Shown in pieces: positions 1 to 11,900 of a stretch of DNA of 64,000 nucleotides (the stretch's first letter is position 1; every line of letters starts with the position of its first letter). This DNA is from Sipunculus nudus (Eukaryota > Annelida > Sipuncula > Golfingiida > Sipunculidae): contig CM049309.1 in the NCBI GenBank assembly GCA_026874595.1, positions 95,440,723-95,504,722 of the forward strand, given 5' to 3'. The position numbers and the translations under genes are program-made. The notes beneath the pieces are model-generated. The model was not told the DNA's origin. It searched no databases and saw only the letters and a program-made list of their open reading frames with translations.

Positions 1-368
1 GGTCAGGGTCAGGCCCAACAGTTTAGTTTTAATTATATCCGCTACTTTATTTCTCGTCTCTGACAGGATTATAGAATATATTCTTTCTGGATGATATCGG
101 TTCTTTGCATGTACATTTATAATATTTGCATGTGATCGATGTAAACATACATTCAATGTAGTCAATTTTTAAAGAAAACGACCAATCATTGATATAAGCG
201 AATAAATTGCACACCATTGATTAAAAGCTTTGTCTTCAGGTCTACAGGTTCATGTTATACATTGTAATGACCCTTGATCCTCAAATTTGCTTATCCTGCT
301 TATTACATAATTTCTTTTCGTTGCAGGTGTTTATGTGACAAGTTGCCGGTGGACAATTTACAGTCAGA
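1..368 (+). other. Intron end and 5' UTR of the LRR-Ig gene
   Basis: AT-rich non-coding DNA. A pyrimidine-rich tract ending in TTGCAG gives a good splice acceptor with its AG at 325-326, so bases 327-368 are read as the 5' UTR part of the coding exon and everything before as intron. The upstream first exon and promoter are outside the window. I see no other gene or repeat here. The acceptor is inferred from sequence only. Confidence 0.55.
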
Positions 369-2084
369 ATGTCTCCTCGCGTTTCAACGCTGTGTTTTTA
401 CACGCTGGTTTGTTTCCTTGGGAGCTTTACTACTGGCGCCCCCTGTCCTGAGAAGTGTACATGTTATGACGACGGTCGGCGGGTCAGGTGTTCAGGTCGA
501 ACCATGGCTTCTCTGGCGGACGATCTTCCGACGAACATCAAACATCTAAATCTAAGCGAATGTGTCTTGATCTCTGGAAGGTCCAGCATTGTGTTGAACA
601 ACCTAGAGACGTTGGAAATAATACAATCAACAATGCAAAACACATCTGGATTATTTAAACCTTTTGTCAAGCTTCGAAGTCTTAAGCTGATTGAAAATAC
701 CATCAATACACTGGCCTCATACAGTTTTTCTAGACTGCAATATATCAAACATATAACTCTAATTTCTAATTCTCTGAGCAGCATTAAAGATTTTGCATTT
801 TTCAACTTGACCTTGGAAACACTTACTTTCAAGGACAACGAGTACCTCCGTGACATTTCTACAAAGGCCTTTGAAGGTGCTCGTATAAAATCCTTATCTA
901 TAATAAACTCACAGATTTCATTATCTAATTTATTTCTGTCACCTCTACGGGAAAGCATCCGGAGGATGGTTCTCACACACAACCAGGACCCGCTGTACAT
1001 TCCTCAGAAAACGTTTCGGGGATTTTATTTCAATAATCTCGACCTTTCACAGAATGACATTACCAGCACTGACTTCTTGTCGCACGTGAACGCCATGAAC
1101 TTTTCCCTGGCGGGAAACCCCATCGGTCAAATCGATTTTACCGAATACTCTACTTTTCAAGTAAACATTACGTTAGACCTACGAAATACTGACCTTGAAT
1201 TTTTAGATGTCACTTATTTCGGAAGTGAACTAAAGATGGAATATATGAACCTTGCAAATAACAAAATTCGAGTCATTCCAGAAGAAATGCAAACAGTCTT
1301 GGCTAGCGTCCGGTTTGTCTCTTTTCACGGAAACCCTTTGCATTGTAACTGTAAAATGTTATGGTTGAAGAAGTTCATCCAGGACAATCCGTCAAAGGTA
1401 CAAGGAGCCGTATGTAAAATGCTACCAAACAATCAAGATCTAGCCACCATAGAAAGCAGCGCGCTCATGTGCAAGAAGCCTTCCATATATGGGTTAAAAC
1501 CACAAATTAATACACTGCGCTATACGTCAGCATTTTTTGGGTGTTCCGCCCGTGGGGATCCGTCACCGACAGTGAAATGGATGTTACCAAGTGGGGAAAC
1601 CATGGAAACCCTGCCAAACGACCTGAACGCCCCAGGAACGACCAGAGCTTATTTCAGTGTGAACAACATGTCTGAAAGCACAGAAGGCGTCTACAAATGC
1701 CTCGCCTACAATGTAGCGGGCTCCGACGTTGCGTCAACTATCGTGACGCTGCTGGACTACCTGCCTACTGTATTTATTACCCCAGAAAACACAGACATTG
1801 TAACCACACATGTAGTTCAAACAACACACATTCCAGTGACCCATTCTGACCTGACGTCCAGTGACGTCACTTCTCCCGTGACCACGTCATCAGTTACTTC
1901 AGTCGCACGAAACCACACCGAGGCTACTGCAGATGAAACAGAGGCAGGAACGGTGGCGTTTCAAGATCAACAGACTCAGCTTGTTAAGGCCGTCGACATA
2001 ACAAACAGAGGCCCTTTTATATTCAGAATGCATTTGACTACATTATTATACTTTACAATTACTTATATGTTGTTATTTAAGTAA
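369..2084 (+). CDS. LRR and Ig domain cell-surface protein (LRRIG-like), intact
   Basis: A 571-residue protein in one exon, probably an extracellular adhesion or recognition molecule; the ligand is unknown. Residues 1-24 are a signal peptide (hydrophobic core LCFYTLVCFLG). An LRRNT cap with the pattern CPEKCTC...C covers about 26-41. Degenerate leucine-rich repeats fill about 55-315. An LRRCT cap starts NPLHCNC with cysteines at 326, 328, 349 and 368. One Ig domain spans about 375-462, with C392, W404 and C444 in the context GVYKC. A Thr/Ser-rich stalk (about 470-520) follows. The last ~20 residues are hydrophobic and end in LLFK, so the protein is GPI-anchored or has a very short cytoplasmic end. 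N-glycosylation sequons are present. The ATG follows the splice acceptor at 325-326 by 42 bases. LRR-Ig proteins are known in animals as neuronal and immune surface proteins; which role applies here cannot be told. The 3' 45% is duplicated just downstream. Confidence 0.88.
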   Translation: MSPRVSTLCFYTLVCFLGSFTTGAPCPEKCTCYDDGRRVRCSGRTMASLADDLPTNIKHLNLSECVLISGRSSIVLNNLETLEIIQSTMQNTSGLFKPFVKLRSLKLIENTINTLASYSFSRLQYIKHITLISNSLSSIKDFAFFNLTLETLTFKDNEYLRDISTKAFEGARIKSLSIINSQISLSNLFLSPLRESIRRMVLTHNQDPLYIPQKTFRGFYFNNLDLSQNDITSTDFLSHVNAMNFSLAGNPIGQIDFTEYSTFQVNITLDLRNTDLEFLDVTYFGSELKMEYMNLANNKIRVIPEEMQTVLASVRFVSFHGNPLHCNCKMLWLKKFIQDNPSKVQGAVCKMLPNNQDLATIESSALMCKKPSIYGLKPQINTLRYTSAFFGCSARGDPSPTVKWMLPSGETMETLPNDLNAPGTTRAYFSVNNMSESTEGVYKCLAYNVAGSDVASTIVTLLDYLPTVFITPENTDIVTTHVVQTTHIPVTHSDLTSSDVTSPVTTSSVTSVARNHTEATADETEAGTVAFQDQQTQLVKAVDITNRGPFIFRMHLTTLLYFTITYMLLFK

Positions 2085-2344
2085 GACCCGTTGTTTAAAT
2101 TATTGTAAATATTATCCTTTTGTATATTTAAGTACAAATATTCAGAAAAATAAAAAGATAAAATACATAAGAATTACTTTTATATGAAAATGCTGAGCGC
2201 TAATGTGAATCACTATTCTTGGTCATGTGAAGGCAATCAAATATATATATAAATATATATCATAATAATTTGATAATTATTATCGATAAGGATGGAGGAA
2301 ACCGGAGGACCCGGAGAAAACCAACGAACTTTACTTCACAAGAA
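2085..2344 (+). other. 3' UTR and flank with poly(A) signal
   Basis: AT-rich 3' UTR with an AATAAA at 2149-2154, 65 bases after the stop codon, the likely polyadenylation signal. A TATATA-rich stretch lies near 2240-2265, and a GGAGGAAACCGGAG motif followed by CCCGGAGAAAACC sits at about 2294-2322, just before satellite DNA begins. The whole stretch recurs at an offset of 1817 bases (3902-4161; signal at 3966-3971). Confidence 0.65.
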
Positions 2345-2466
2345 TAACTGGTCTTAAGCCTATATTACTTCTCTTGTATTATTGGTCGAAGGCCTTACTT
2401 CTTGCATACTACTTGTATACTATTATTGGTTGGAGGCTTTACTTCACATGTATTACTAGTAGGAGT
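2345..2466 (-). repeat. Satellite start in inverted orientation
   Basis: The first ~120 bases of satellite run in the opposite orientation to the rest of the array: the strand shown reads GGCCTTACTTC instead of GAAGTAAGGCC. Orientation flips at about 2460. A 21-bp perfect inverted repeat results, with arms at 2365-2385 and 2467-2487. The same structure recurs at 4162-4283 in the duplicated segment, with arms at 4182-4202 and 4284-4304. Confidence 0.8.
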
Positions 2467-3123
2467 CCAATAATACAAGAGAAGTAAGGCCTCCGACCAA
2501 TTATACATGAGAAGTAAGGTCTCCAACCAATATTTACTGAGAAGGAAGGCCTCCGACCAATAATACAAGAGAAGCAAGACTTCTGACAAATAATACATAA
2601 GAAGTTAGGTCTCCGACCAATCATACATGAGACAAAAGGCCTCCGACCAAGAATACATGAGAAGTAAGACCTCCGACCAATAATACAAGAATAGTAAGGC
2701 CTCCGACCAATAATTACTGAGAAGTTGGGTCTCTGACCAATATAACATCAGAAGTTAGGCCTCTGACCAATAAAATATCAGAAGCAAGGCCTCTCGCCAA
2801 AAAAAATCAGAAGTAAGGCCTCCGGCCGATAAAAAATCAGCAGTACGGCCTCTGACCAATAAAACATCAGAAGTAAGGTCTCTGACCAATAACACATTAG
2901 AAGTAAGGCCTCTCACAAAGAAAATCAGAAGTAAGGCCTATCACCAATAAAACATTTGAAGTAAGGCCTCCACTGACCAATAAAATATCAGAAGTAAGGC
3001 CTCTGACCAATAAAATATCAGAAGTAAGGCCTTCGACCGATATATATCAGTATTAAGGTCTCTGGCAAATAACACATCAGAAGTAAGGCCTCTGACCAAT
3101 AAAGCATCAGAAGTTAGGCCTCT
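2467..3123 (+). repeat. Monomeric satellite, ~30-bp units (copy 1)
   Basis: Head-to-tail units of about 29-31 bp with the core AGAAGTAAGGCCTC followed by TGACCAATAA and a variable ACATGAG/ATATCAG joint. AGGCCT recurs in nearly every unit. The block stops abruptly at 3123, where the partial copy of the LRR-Ig gene begins. Confidence 0.93.
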
Positions 3124-3901
3124 CGTCCGGTTTGTCTCTTTTCACGGAAACCCTTTGCATTGTAACTGTAAAATGTTATGGTTGAAGAAGTTCATCCAGG
3201 ACAATCCGTCAAAGGTACAAGGAGCCGTACGTAAAATGCTACCAAACAATCAAGATCTAGCCACCATAGAAAGCAGCGCGCTCATGTGCAAGAAGCCTTC
3301 CATATATGGGTTAAAACCACAAATTAATACACTGCGCTATACGTCAGCATTTTTTGGGTGTTCCGCCCGTGGGGATCCGTCACCGACAGTGAAATGGATG
3401 TTACCAAGTGGGGAAACCATGGAAACCCTGCCAAACGACCTGAACGCCCCAGGAACGACCAGAGCTTATTTCAGTGTGAACAACATGTCTGAAAGCACAG
3501 AAGGCGTCTACAAATGCCTCGCCTACAATGTAGCGGGCTCCGACGTTGCGTCAACTATCGTGACGCTGCTGGACTACCTGCCTACTGTATTTATTACCCC
3601 AGAAAACACAGACATTGTAACCACACATGTAGTTCAAACAACACACATTCCAGTGACCCATTCTGACCTGACGTCCAGTGACGTCACTTCTCCCGTGACC
3701 ACGTCATCAGTTACTTCAGTCGCACGAAACCACACCGAGGCTACTGCAGATGAAACAGAGGCAGGAACGGTGGCGTTTCAAGATCAACAGACTCAGCTTG
3801 TTAAGGCCGTCGACATAACAAACAGAGGCCCTTTTATATTCAGAATGCATTTGACTACATTATTATACTTTACAATTACTTATATGTTGTTATTTAAGTA
3901 A
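3124..3901 (+). pseudogene. Headless duplicate of the LRR-Ig gene 3' half
   Basis: This copy starts in mid-codon at a position equal to residue 313 of the upstream gene and keeps the LRRCT cap, the Ig domain, the stalk and the hydrophobic tail, ending at an intact stop codon. It lacks the signal peptide, the LRRNT cap and the LRRs, and no ATG precedes the LRRCT cysteines in frame. Its preceding sequence is satellite, so it should have no promoter. The frame is open throughout. The difference I see in the coding part is T to C at 3230, equal to base 1413, which turns LRRCT Cys349 into Arg. It keeps its own AATAAA at 3966-3971. The high identity implies a very recent event. Confidence 0.85.
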
Positions 3902-4283
3902 GACCCGTTGTTTAAATTATTGTAAATATTATCCTTTTGTATATTTAAGTACAAATATTCAGAAAAATAAAAAGATAAAATACATAAGAATTACTTTTAT
4001 ATGAAAATGCTGAGCGCTAATGTGAATCACTATTCTTGGTCATGTGAAGGCAATCAAATATATATATAAATATATATCATAATAATTTGATAATTATTAT
4101 CGATAAGGATGGAGGAAACCGGAGGACCCGGAGAAAACCAACGAACTTTACTTCACAAGAATAACTGGTCTTAAGCCTATATTACTTCTCTTGTATTATT
4201 GGTCGAAGGCCTTACTTCTTGCATACTACTTGTATACTATTATTGGTTGGAGGCTTTACTTCACATGTATTACTAGTAGGAGT

Positions 4284-5800
4284 CCAATAATACAAGAGAA
4301 GTAAGGCCTCCGACCAATTATACATGAGAAGTAAGGTCTCCAACCAATATTTACTGAGAAGGAAGGCCTCCGACCAATAATACAAGAGAAGCAAGACTTC
4401 TGACAAATAATACATAAGAAGTTAGGTCTCCGACCAATCATACATGAGACAAAAGGCCTCCGACCAAGAATACATGAGAAGTAAGACCTCCGACCAATAA
4501 TACAAGAATAGTAAGGCCTCCGACCAATAATTACTGAGAAGTTGGGTCTCTGACCAATAAAACATCAGAAGTAAGGCCTCCGACCAATAAAATATCAGAA
4601 GTAAGGCCTCCGACCGATATATCACTATTAAGGTCTCTGGCCAATAACACATCCTAAGTAAGGCCTCTGACCAATATAACATCAGAAGTTAGACCTCTGA
4701 CCAATAAAATATCAGAAGCAAGGCCTCTCGCCAAAAAAAATCAGAAGTAAGGCCTCCGGCCAATAAAAAATCAGCAGTAAGGCCTCTGACCAATAAAACA
4801 TCAGAAGTAAGGTCTCTGACCAATAACACATTAGAAGTAAGGCCTCTCACAAAGAAAATCAGAAGTAAGGCCTATCACCAATAAAACATTTGAAGTAAGG
4901 CCTCCACTGACCAATAAAATATCAGAAGTAAGGCCTCTGACCAATAAAATATCAGAAGTAAGGCCTTCGACCGATATATATCAGTATTAAGGTCTCTGGA
5001 AAATAACACATCAGAAGTAAGGCCTCTGACCAATAAAGCATCAGAAGTTAGGCCTCTGACCAATAAAACATCAGAAGTAAGGCCTCTGACCAATAACACA
5101 TTAGAAGTAAGGCCTCTCACAAAGAAAATCAGAAGTAAGGCCTATCACCAATAAAACATTTGAAGTAAGGCCTCCACTGACCAATAAAATATCAGAAGTA
5201 AGGCCTCTGACCAATAAAATATCAGAAGTAAGGCCTTTGACCGATATATATCAGTATTAAGGTCTCTGGCAAATAACACATCAGAAGTAAGGCCTCTGAC
5301 CAATAAAGCATCAGAAGTTAGGCCTCTGACCAATAAAACATCAGAAGTAAGGCCTCTCGCCAAAAAAAATCAGATATAAGGCCTCCGACCGATAAAAAAT
5401 CAGCAGTAAGGCCTATGACCATTAAGATATCAGAAGTAAGGCCTCTGACCAATAACACATTAGAAGTAAGGCCTCTCACAAAGAAAATCAGAAGTAAGGC
5501 CTATCACCAATAAAATATCAGAAGTAAGGCCTCCGACCGATATATATAAGTATTAAGGTCTCTGGCCAATAACACATCAGAAGTTAGGCCTCTGACCAAT
5601 AAAACATGAGAAGTAAGGTCTCCAAACAAAAAATCATCAGATGTAAGGCCTCTGACCAATAAATCATCAGCAGTAAGGCTTCAACTAATAACACAACATA
5701 AATGAGGCCACTGACCAATAAAACATCAGAACTAAGGCCTCCTGCCAACAATACATGAGATGTAATGTCTCCGACAAACAACATGTAAGAAACCTAGGCC
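4284..5800 (+). repeat. Monomeric satellite, ~30-bp units (copy 2 and extension)
   Basis: Same ~30-bp monomer family. Besides the duplicated part (to 5057) it contains a further internal repetition of about 270 bp: the marker CCGATATATATCAG lies near 4971 and again near 5241. Because 30 is a multiple of three, the reverse strand stays open for up to 86 codons and translates as ten-residue repeats; these are not genes. Confidence 0.92.
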
Positions 5801-5930
5801 TCCAGGCTCGACAAATCATACATCAGAAGTAAGGCCTCTGACCAATAATACCTGAGAAGTTAGGCATCCTACCAGTACAATAGGCAAGAAGTAAGGCCTC
5901 CGTTAAACAACACATGAGAAGTAATTAAGG
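5801..5930 (+). repeat. Transition module between monomeric and dimeric satellite
   Basis: Here monomers with diverged joints replace the regular pattern. The stretch about 5838-5910 contains a distinctive variant (TACCTGAGAAGTTAGGCATC, then a CAGTACAATAGGCAAGAAG segment). A closely similar module is found at the other end of the array near 41226-41300. Confidence 0.75.
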
Positions 5931-8900
5931 CTTACAACTAATAATACATGAGAAGTAAGGCCTCCGTTAAACAACACATGAGAAGTAATTAAGGCTTACA
6001 ACTAATAATATATGAGAAGATAGGCTTCCCGAAAACAAGACATGAGAAGTAATTAAGGCTTACGACTTATAATACATGAGAAGTAAGGCCTCCAATAAAC
6101 AACACATGAGAAGTAATTAAGGCTTATGACTAATAATACATAAGAAGTAAGGCCTCCGTTAAACAACACATGAGAGTAATTAAGGCTTATGACTGATAAT
6201 ATATGAGAAGTAAGACATCCGATAAACAACACATGAGAAGTAATTAAGGCTTACGACTAATAATACATGAGAAGTAAGGCCTCTGTTAAACAACACATGG
6301 GAAGTAATTAAAGCTTAAGACTAATAATATATGAGAAGTAAGGCCTCTGATAAACAACACATGAGAAGTAATTAAGTCTTACGACTAATAAAACATGAGA
6401 TGTAAGGCCTCCGTTAAACAACACATGAGAAGTAATTAAGGCTTACGACTAATAATACATGAGAAGTAAGGCCTCCGATAAACAACACATTAGAAGTAAT
6501 TAAGGCTTACGACTAATAATACATGAGAAGTAAGGCCTCCGATAAACAACACATTAGAAGTAATTAAGGCTTACGACTAATAATATATGAGAAGTAAGGC
6601 CTCTGATAAACAACACAGGAGAAGTAATTAAGTCTTACGACTAATAAAACATGAGAAGTAAGGCCTCCGTTAAACAACACATGAGAAGTAATTAAGGCTA
6701 ATGACTAATAATACCTCAGAAGCAAGGCCTGCGATAAACAACACATGAGAAGTAATTAAGGCTTACGACTAATAATACTTGAAAAGTAAGGCCTCCGATT
6801 AAAAACACATATGAAGTAATCAGGGCCGCCGATTAATAATACATCAGAAGGAAGGCCTCCATATAAACAACACATGAGAAGTAATTAAGTCTTACGACTA
6901 ATAAAACATGAGATGTAAGGCCTCCGTGAAACAACACATGAGTAGTAATTAAGGCTTACGACTAATAAAACATGAGATGTAAGGCCTATGTTAAACAACA
7001 CATTAGAAGTAATTAAGGCTTACGACTAATAATACATGAGAAGTAAGGCCTCCGTTAAACAACACATGAGAAGTAATTAAGGCTAACGACTAATAATACC
7101 TCAGAAGTAAGGCCTGCGATAAACAACACATGAGAAGTAATTAAGGCTTACGACTAATAATACTTGAAAAGTAAGGCCTCCGATTAAAAACACATATGAA
7201 GTAATCAGGGCCGCTGATTGATAATACATCAGAAGGAAGGCCTCCATATAAACAACACGTGAGAAGTAATTAAGTCTTACGACTAATAAAACATGAGATG
7301 TAAGGCCTCCGATAAACAACACATGAGAAGTAATTAAGGCTTATGACTAATAATACATGAGAAGATAGGCTTCCTGAAAACAAGACATGAGAAGTTATTA
7401 AGGCTTACGACTTATAATACATCAGAAGGAAGGCCTCCATATAAACAACACATGAGAAGTAATTAAGTCTTACGACTAATAAAACATGAGATGTAAGGCC
7501 TCCGTTAAACAACACATGAGAAGTAATTAAGGCTTACGACTAAAAATACATCAGAAGTAAGGCCTCCGATAAACAACACATGAGAAGTAATTAAGGCTTA
7601 TGACTCATAATACATAAGATGTAAGGCCTCCGTTAAACAACACATGGGAAGTAATTAAAGCTTAAGACTAATAATATATGAGAAGTAAGGCCTCTGATAA
7701 ACAACACATGAGAAGTAATTAAGTCTTACGACTAATAAAACATTAGATGTAAGGCCTCCGTTAAACAACACATGAGAAGTAATTAAGGCTTACGACTAAT
7801 AATACATGAGAAGTAAGGCCTCCGATAAACAACACATTAGAAGTAATTAAGGCTTACGACTAATAATACATGAGAAGTAAGGCCTCCGATAAACAACACA
7901 TTAGAAGTAATTAAGGCTTACGACGAATAATATATGAGAAGTAAGGCCTCCGATAAACAACACAGGAGAAGAAATTAAGGCTTACGACTAATAATACCTC
8001 AGAAGTAAGGCCTGGGATAAACAACACATGAGAAGAAATTAAGGCTTACGACTAATAATACCTCAGAAGTAAGGCCTGGGATAAACAACACATGAGAAGT
8101 AATTAAGGCTTACGACTAATAATACTTGAAAAGTAAGGCCTCCGATTAAAAACACATATGAAGTAATCATGGCCGCCGATTAATAATACATCAGAAGGAA
8201 GGCCTCCATATAAACAACACATGAGAAGTAATTAAGTCTTACGACTAATAAAACATGAGATGTAAGGCCTCCGTGAAACAACACATGAGTAGTAATTAAG
8301 GCTTACGACTAATAAAACATGAGATGTAAGGCCTCCATAAAACAACACATTAGAAGTACTTTAGGCTTACGACTAATAATACATGATAAGTAAGGCCTCC
8401 GATAAACAACACATTAGAAGTAATTAAGGCTTACGACTAATAATATATGAGAAGTAAGGCCTCCAAAAAAATAACAAATGAGAAGTAATTAAGTCTTACG
8501 ACAAATAAAAAATGAGAAGTAAGGCCTCCATTAAACAACACATGAGAAGTCATTAAGGCTAACGACTAATAATACCTCAGAAGTAAGGCCTGCGATAAAC
8601 AACACATGGGAAGTAATTAAAGCTTAAGACTAATAATATATGAGAAGTAAGGCCTCTGATAAACAACACATGAGAAGTAATTAAGTCTTATGACTAATAA
8701 AACATGAGATGTAAGGCCTCCGTTAAACAACACATGAGAAGTAATTAAGGCTTACGACTAATAATACATGAGAAGTAAGGCCTCCGATACACAACACATT
8801 AGAAGTAATTAAGGCTTACGACTAATAATACATGAGAAGTAAGACCTCCAATAAACAACACATTAGAAGTAATTAAGGCTTACGACTAATAATATATCAG

Positions 8901-11900
8901 AAGTAAGGCTTCCGATAAACAACACAGGAGAAGTAATTAAGTCTTACGACTAATAAAACATGAGAAATAAGGCCTCCGTTAAACAACACATGAGAAGTAA
9001 TTAAGGCTAACGACTAATAAAACCTCAGAAGAAAGGCCTGCGATAAACAACACATGAGAAGTAATTAAGGCTTACAACTAAAAATACTTGAAAAGTAAGG
9101 CCTCCGATTAAAAACACATATGAAGTAATCAAGGCCGCCGATTAATAATACATCAGACGGAAGGCCTCCATATAAACAACACATGAGAAGAAATTAAGTC
9201 TTACGACTTATAAAACATGAGATGTAAGGCCTCCGTTAAACAACACATGAGAAGTAATTAAGGCTTACGACTAATAATACATGAGAAGTAAGGCCTCTGA
9301 TAAACAACACATGAGAAGTAATTAAGGCTTATGACTAATAATTAATACATAAGAAGTAAGGCCTCCTTTAAACAACACATGAGAGTAATTAAGGATTACG
9401 ACTAATAATATATGAGAAGTAAGGCCTCTGATAAACAACACATGAGAAGTAATTAAGGCTTACGACTAATAATACATGAGAAGTAAGGCCTCCGTTAAAC
9501 AACACATGGGAAGTAATTAAAGCTTAAGACTAATAATATATGAGAAGTAAGGCCTCTGATAACAACACATGAGAAGTAATTAAGGCTTACGACTAATAAT
9601 ACATGAGAAGTAAGGCCTCTGATAAACAACACATGAGAAGTAATTAAGGCTTACGACTAATAATACATGAGAAGTAAGGCCTCTGATAAACAACACATTA
9701 GAAGTAATTAAGGCTTACGACTAAAAATACATGAGAAGGAAGGCCTCCATATAAACAACACATGAGAAGTAATTAAGGCTTACGACTAATAATATATTAG
9801 AAGTAAGGCCTCCGATAAACAACACATGAGAAGTAATTAAGGCTTACGACTAATAATACATGAGAAGATAGGCTTCCCGAAAACAAGACATGAGAAGTAA
9901 TAAAGGCTTATGACTTATAATACATGAGAAGTAAGGCCTCCGTTAAACAACACATTAGAAGTAATTAAGGCTTATGACTAATAATACATGAGAAGTAAGG
10001 CCTCCGTTAAACAACACATGAGAAGTAATTAAGGCTTACGACTAATAATATATGAGAAGTAAGGCCTCCGATAAACAACACATGAGAAGTAATTAAGTCT
10101 TACGACTAATAAAACATGAGATGTAAGGCCTCCGTTAAACAACACATGAGAAGAAATTAAGGCTTACAACTAATAATACATGAGAAGTAAAGCCTCCGAT
10201 AAACAACACATTAGAAGTAATTAAGGCTTACGACTAATAATATATGAGAGGTAAGGCCTCCAATAAACAACACATGAGAAGTAATAAAGTCTTACGACTA
10301 ATAAAACATGAGAAGTAAGGCCTCCGTTAAACAACATATGAGAAGTAATTAAGGCTAACGACTAATAAAACCTCAGAAGTAAGGCCTGCGATAAACAACA
10401 CATGGGAAGTAATTAAGGCTTACGACTAATAATACTTGAAAAGTAAGGCCTCCGATTAAAAACACATATGAAGTAATCAAGGCCGCCAATTAATAATACA
10501 TCAGAAGGAAGGCCTCCATATAAACAACACATGAGAAGTAATTAAGTCTTACGACTAATAAAACATGAGATGTAAGGCCTCCGTTAAACAACACATGAGA
10601 AGTAATTAAGGCTTACGACTAATAATACATGAGAAGTAAGGCCTCCGATAAACAACACATGAGAAGTAATTAAGGCTTATGACTAATAATACATAAGAAG
10701 TAAGGCCTCCGTTAAACAACACATGAGAGTAATTAAGGCTTACGACTAATAATATATGAGAAGTAAGGCCTCCGATAAACAACACATGAGAAGTAATTAA
10801 GGCTTACGACTAATAATACATGAGAAGTAAGGCCTCCGATACACAACACATTAGAAGTAATTAAGGCTTACGACTAATAATACATGAGAAGTAAGACCTC
10901 CAATAAACAACACATTAGAAGTAATTAAGGCTTACGACTAATAATATATCAGAAGTAAGGCCTCCGATAAACAACACATGAGAAGTAATTAAGGCTTACA
11001 ACTAATAATATATTAGAAGTAAGGCCTCCGATAAACAACACATAAGAAGTAATTAAGGCTTACGACTAATAATATATGAGAGGTAAGGCCTCCGATAAAC
11101 AACACATGAGAAGTAATAAAGTCGTACGACTAATAAAACATGAGAAGTAAGGCCTCCGTTAAACAACACATGAGAAGTAATTATGGGCTAACGACTAATA
11201 AAACCTCAGAAGTAAGGCCTGCGATAAACAACACATGAGAAGTAATTAAGGCTTACAACTAAAAATACTTGAAAAGTAAGGCCTCCGATTAAAAACACAT
11301 ATGAAGTAATCAAGGCCGCCGATTAATAATACATCAGAAGGAAGGCCTCCATATAAACAACACATGAGAAGAAATTAAGTCTTACGACTAATAAAACATG
11401 AGATATAAGGCCTCCGTTAAACAACACATTAGAAGTAATTAAGGCTTACGACTAAAAATACATGAGAAGGAAGGCCTCCATATAAACAACACATGAGAAG
11501 TAATTAATCGATAAATGAGAAGAAAGGCCTCCGATAAACAACACATCAGAAGTAATTAAGGTTTACGACTAATAATATATGAGAAGTAAGGCCTCCGATA
11601 AACAACACATTAGAAGTAATTAAGGCTTACGACTAATAATATATGAGAAGTAAGGCCTCCGATAAACAACACATGAGAAGTAATTAAGGCTAACGACTAA
11701 TAATACCTCAGAAGTAAGGCCTGCGATAAACAACACATGAGAAGTAATCAAGGCCGCCGATTAATAATACCTCAGAAGGGAGGCCTCCATATAAACAACA
11801 CATTAGAAGTAATTAAGGCTTACGACTAATAATACTTGAAAAGTAAGGCCTCCGATAAACAACACATGAGAAGTAATTAAGGCTTACGACTAATAATACT

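Larger units (their letters stand above)
1307..5057 (+). repeat. Tandem segmental duplication joining gene 3' half and satellite
   Basis: Segment 1307-3123 (1817 bp) is repeated directly at 3124-5057. Identity is near-perfect from 1307 to about 2741 versus 3124 to about 4558. Copy 2 then has about 117 extra bases of satellite monomers, after which the two realign at an offset of 1934 until 5057. The 5' breakpoint lies inside the LRR coding sequence at codon 313, and the other lies in the satellite at ...GGCCTCT. Inferred cause: unequal exchange or replication slippage; a misassembly is the alternative. Confidence 0.9.

Noticed and set aside
464..1000. 178-codon minus-strand frame
   Set aside because: Lies entirely under the well-supported LRR-Ig coding sequence and has no domain of its own.
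2395..5784. Minus-strand frames of 60-86 codons (LLLMFYWSEA-type repeats) as genes
   Set aside because: 30-bp satellite monomers keep frame by length alone; the frames vanish where 34-bp monomers appear.
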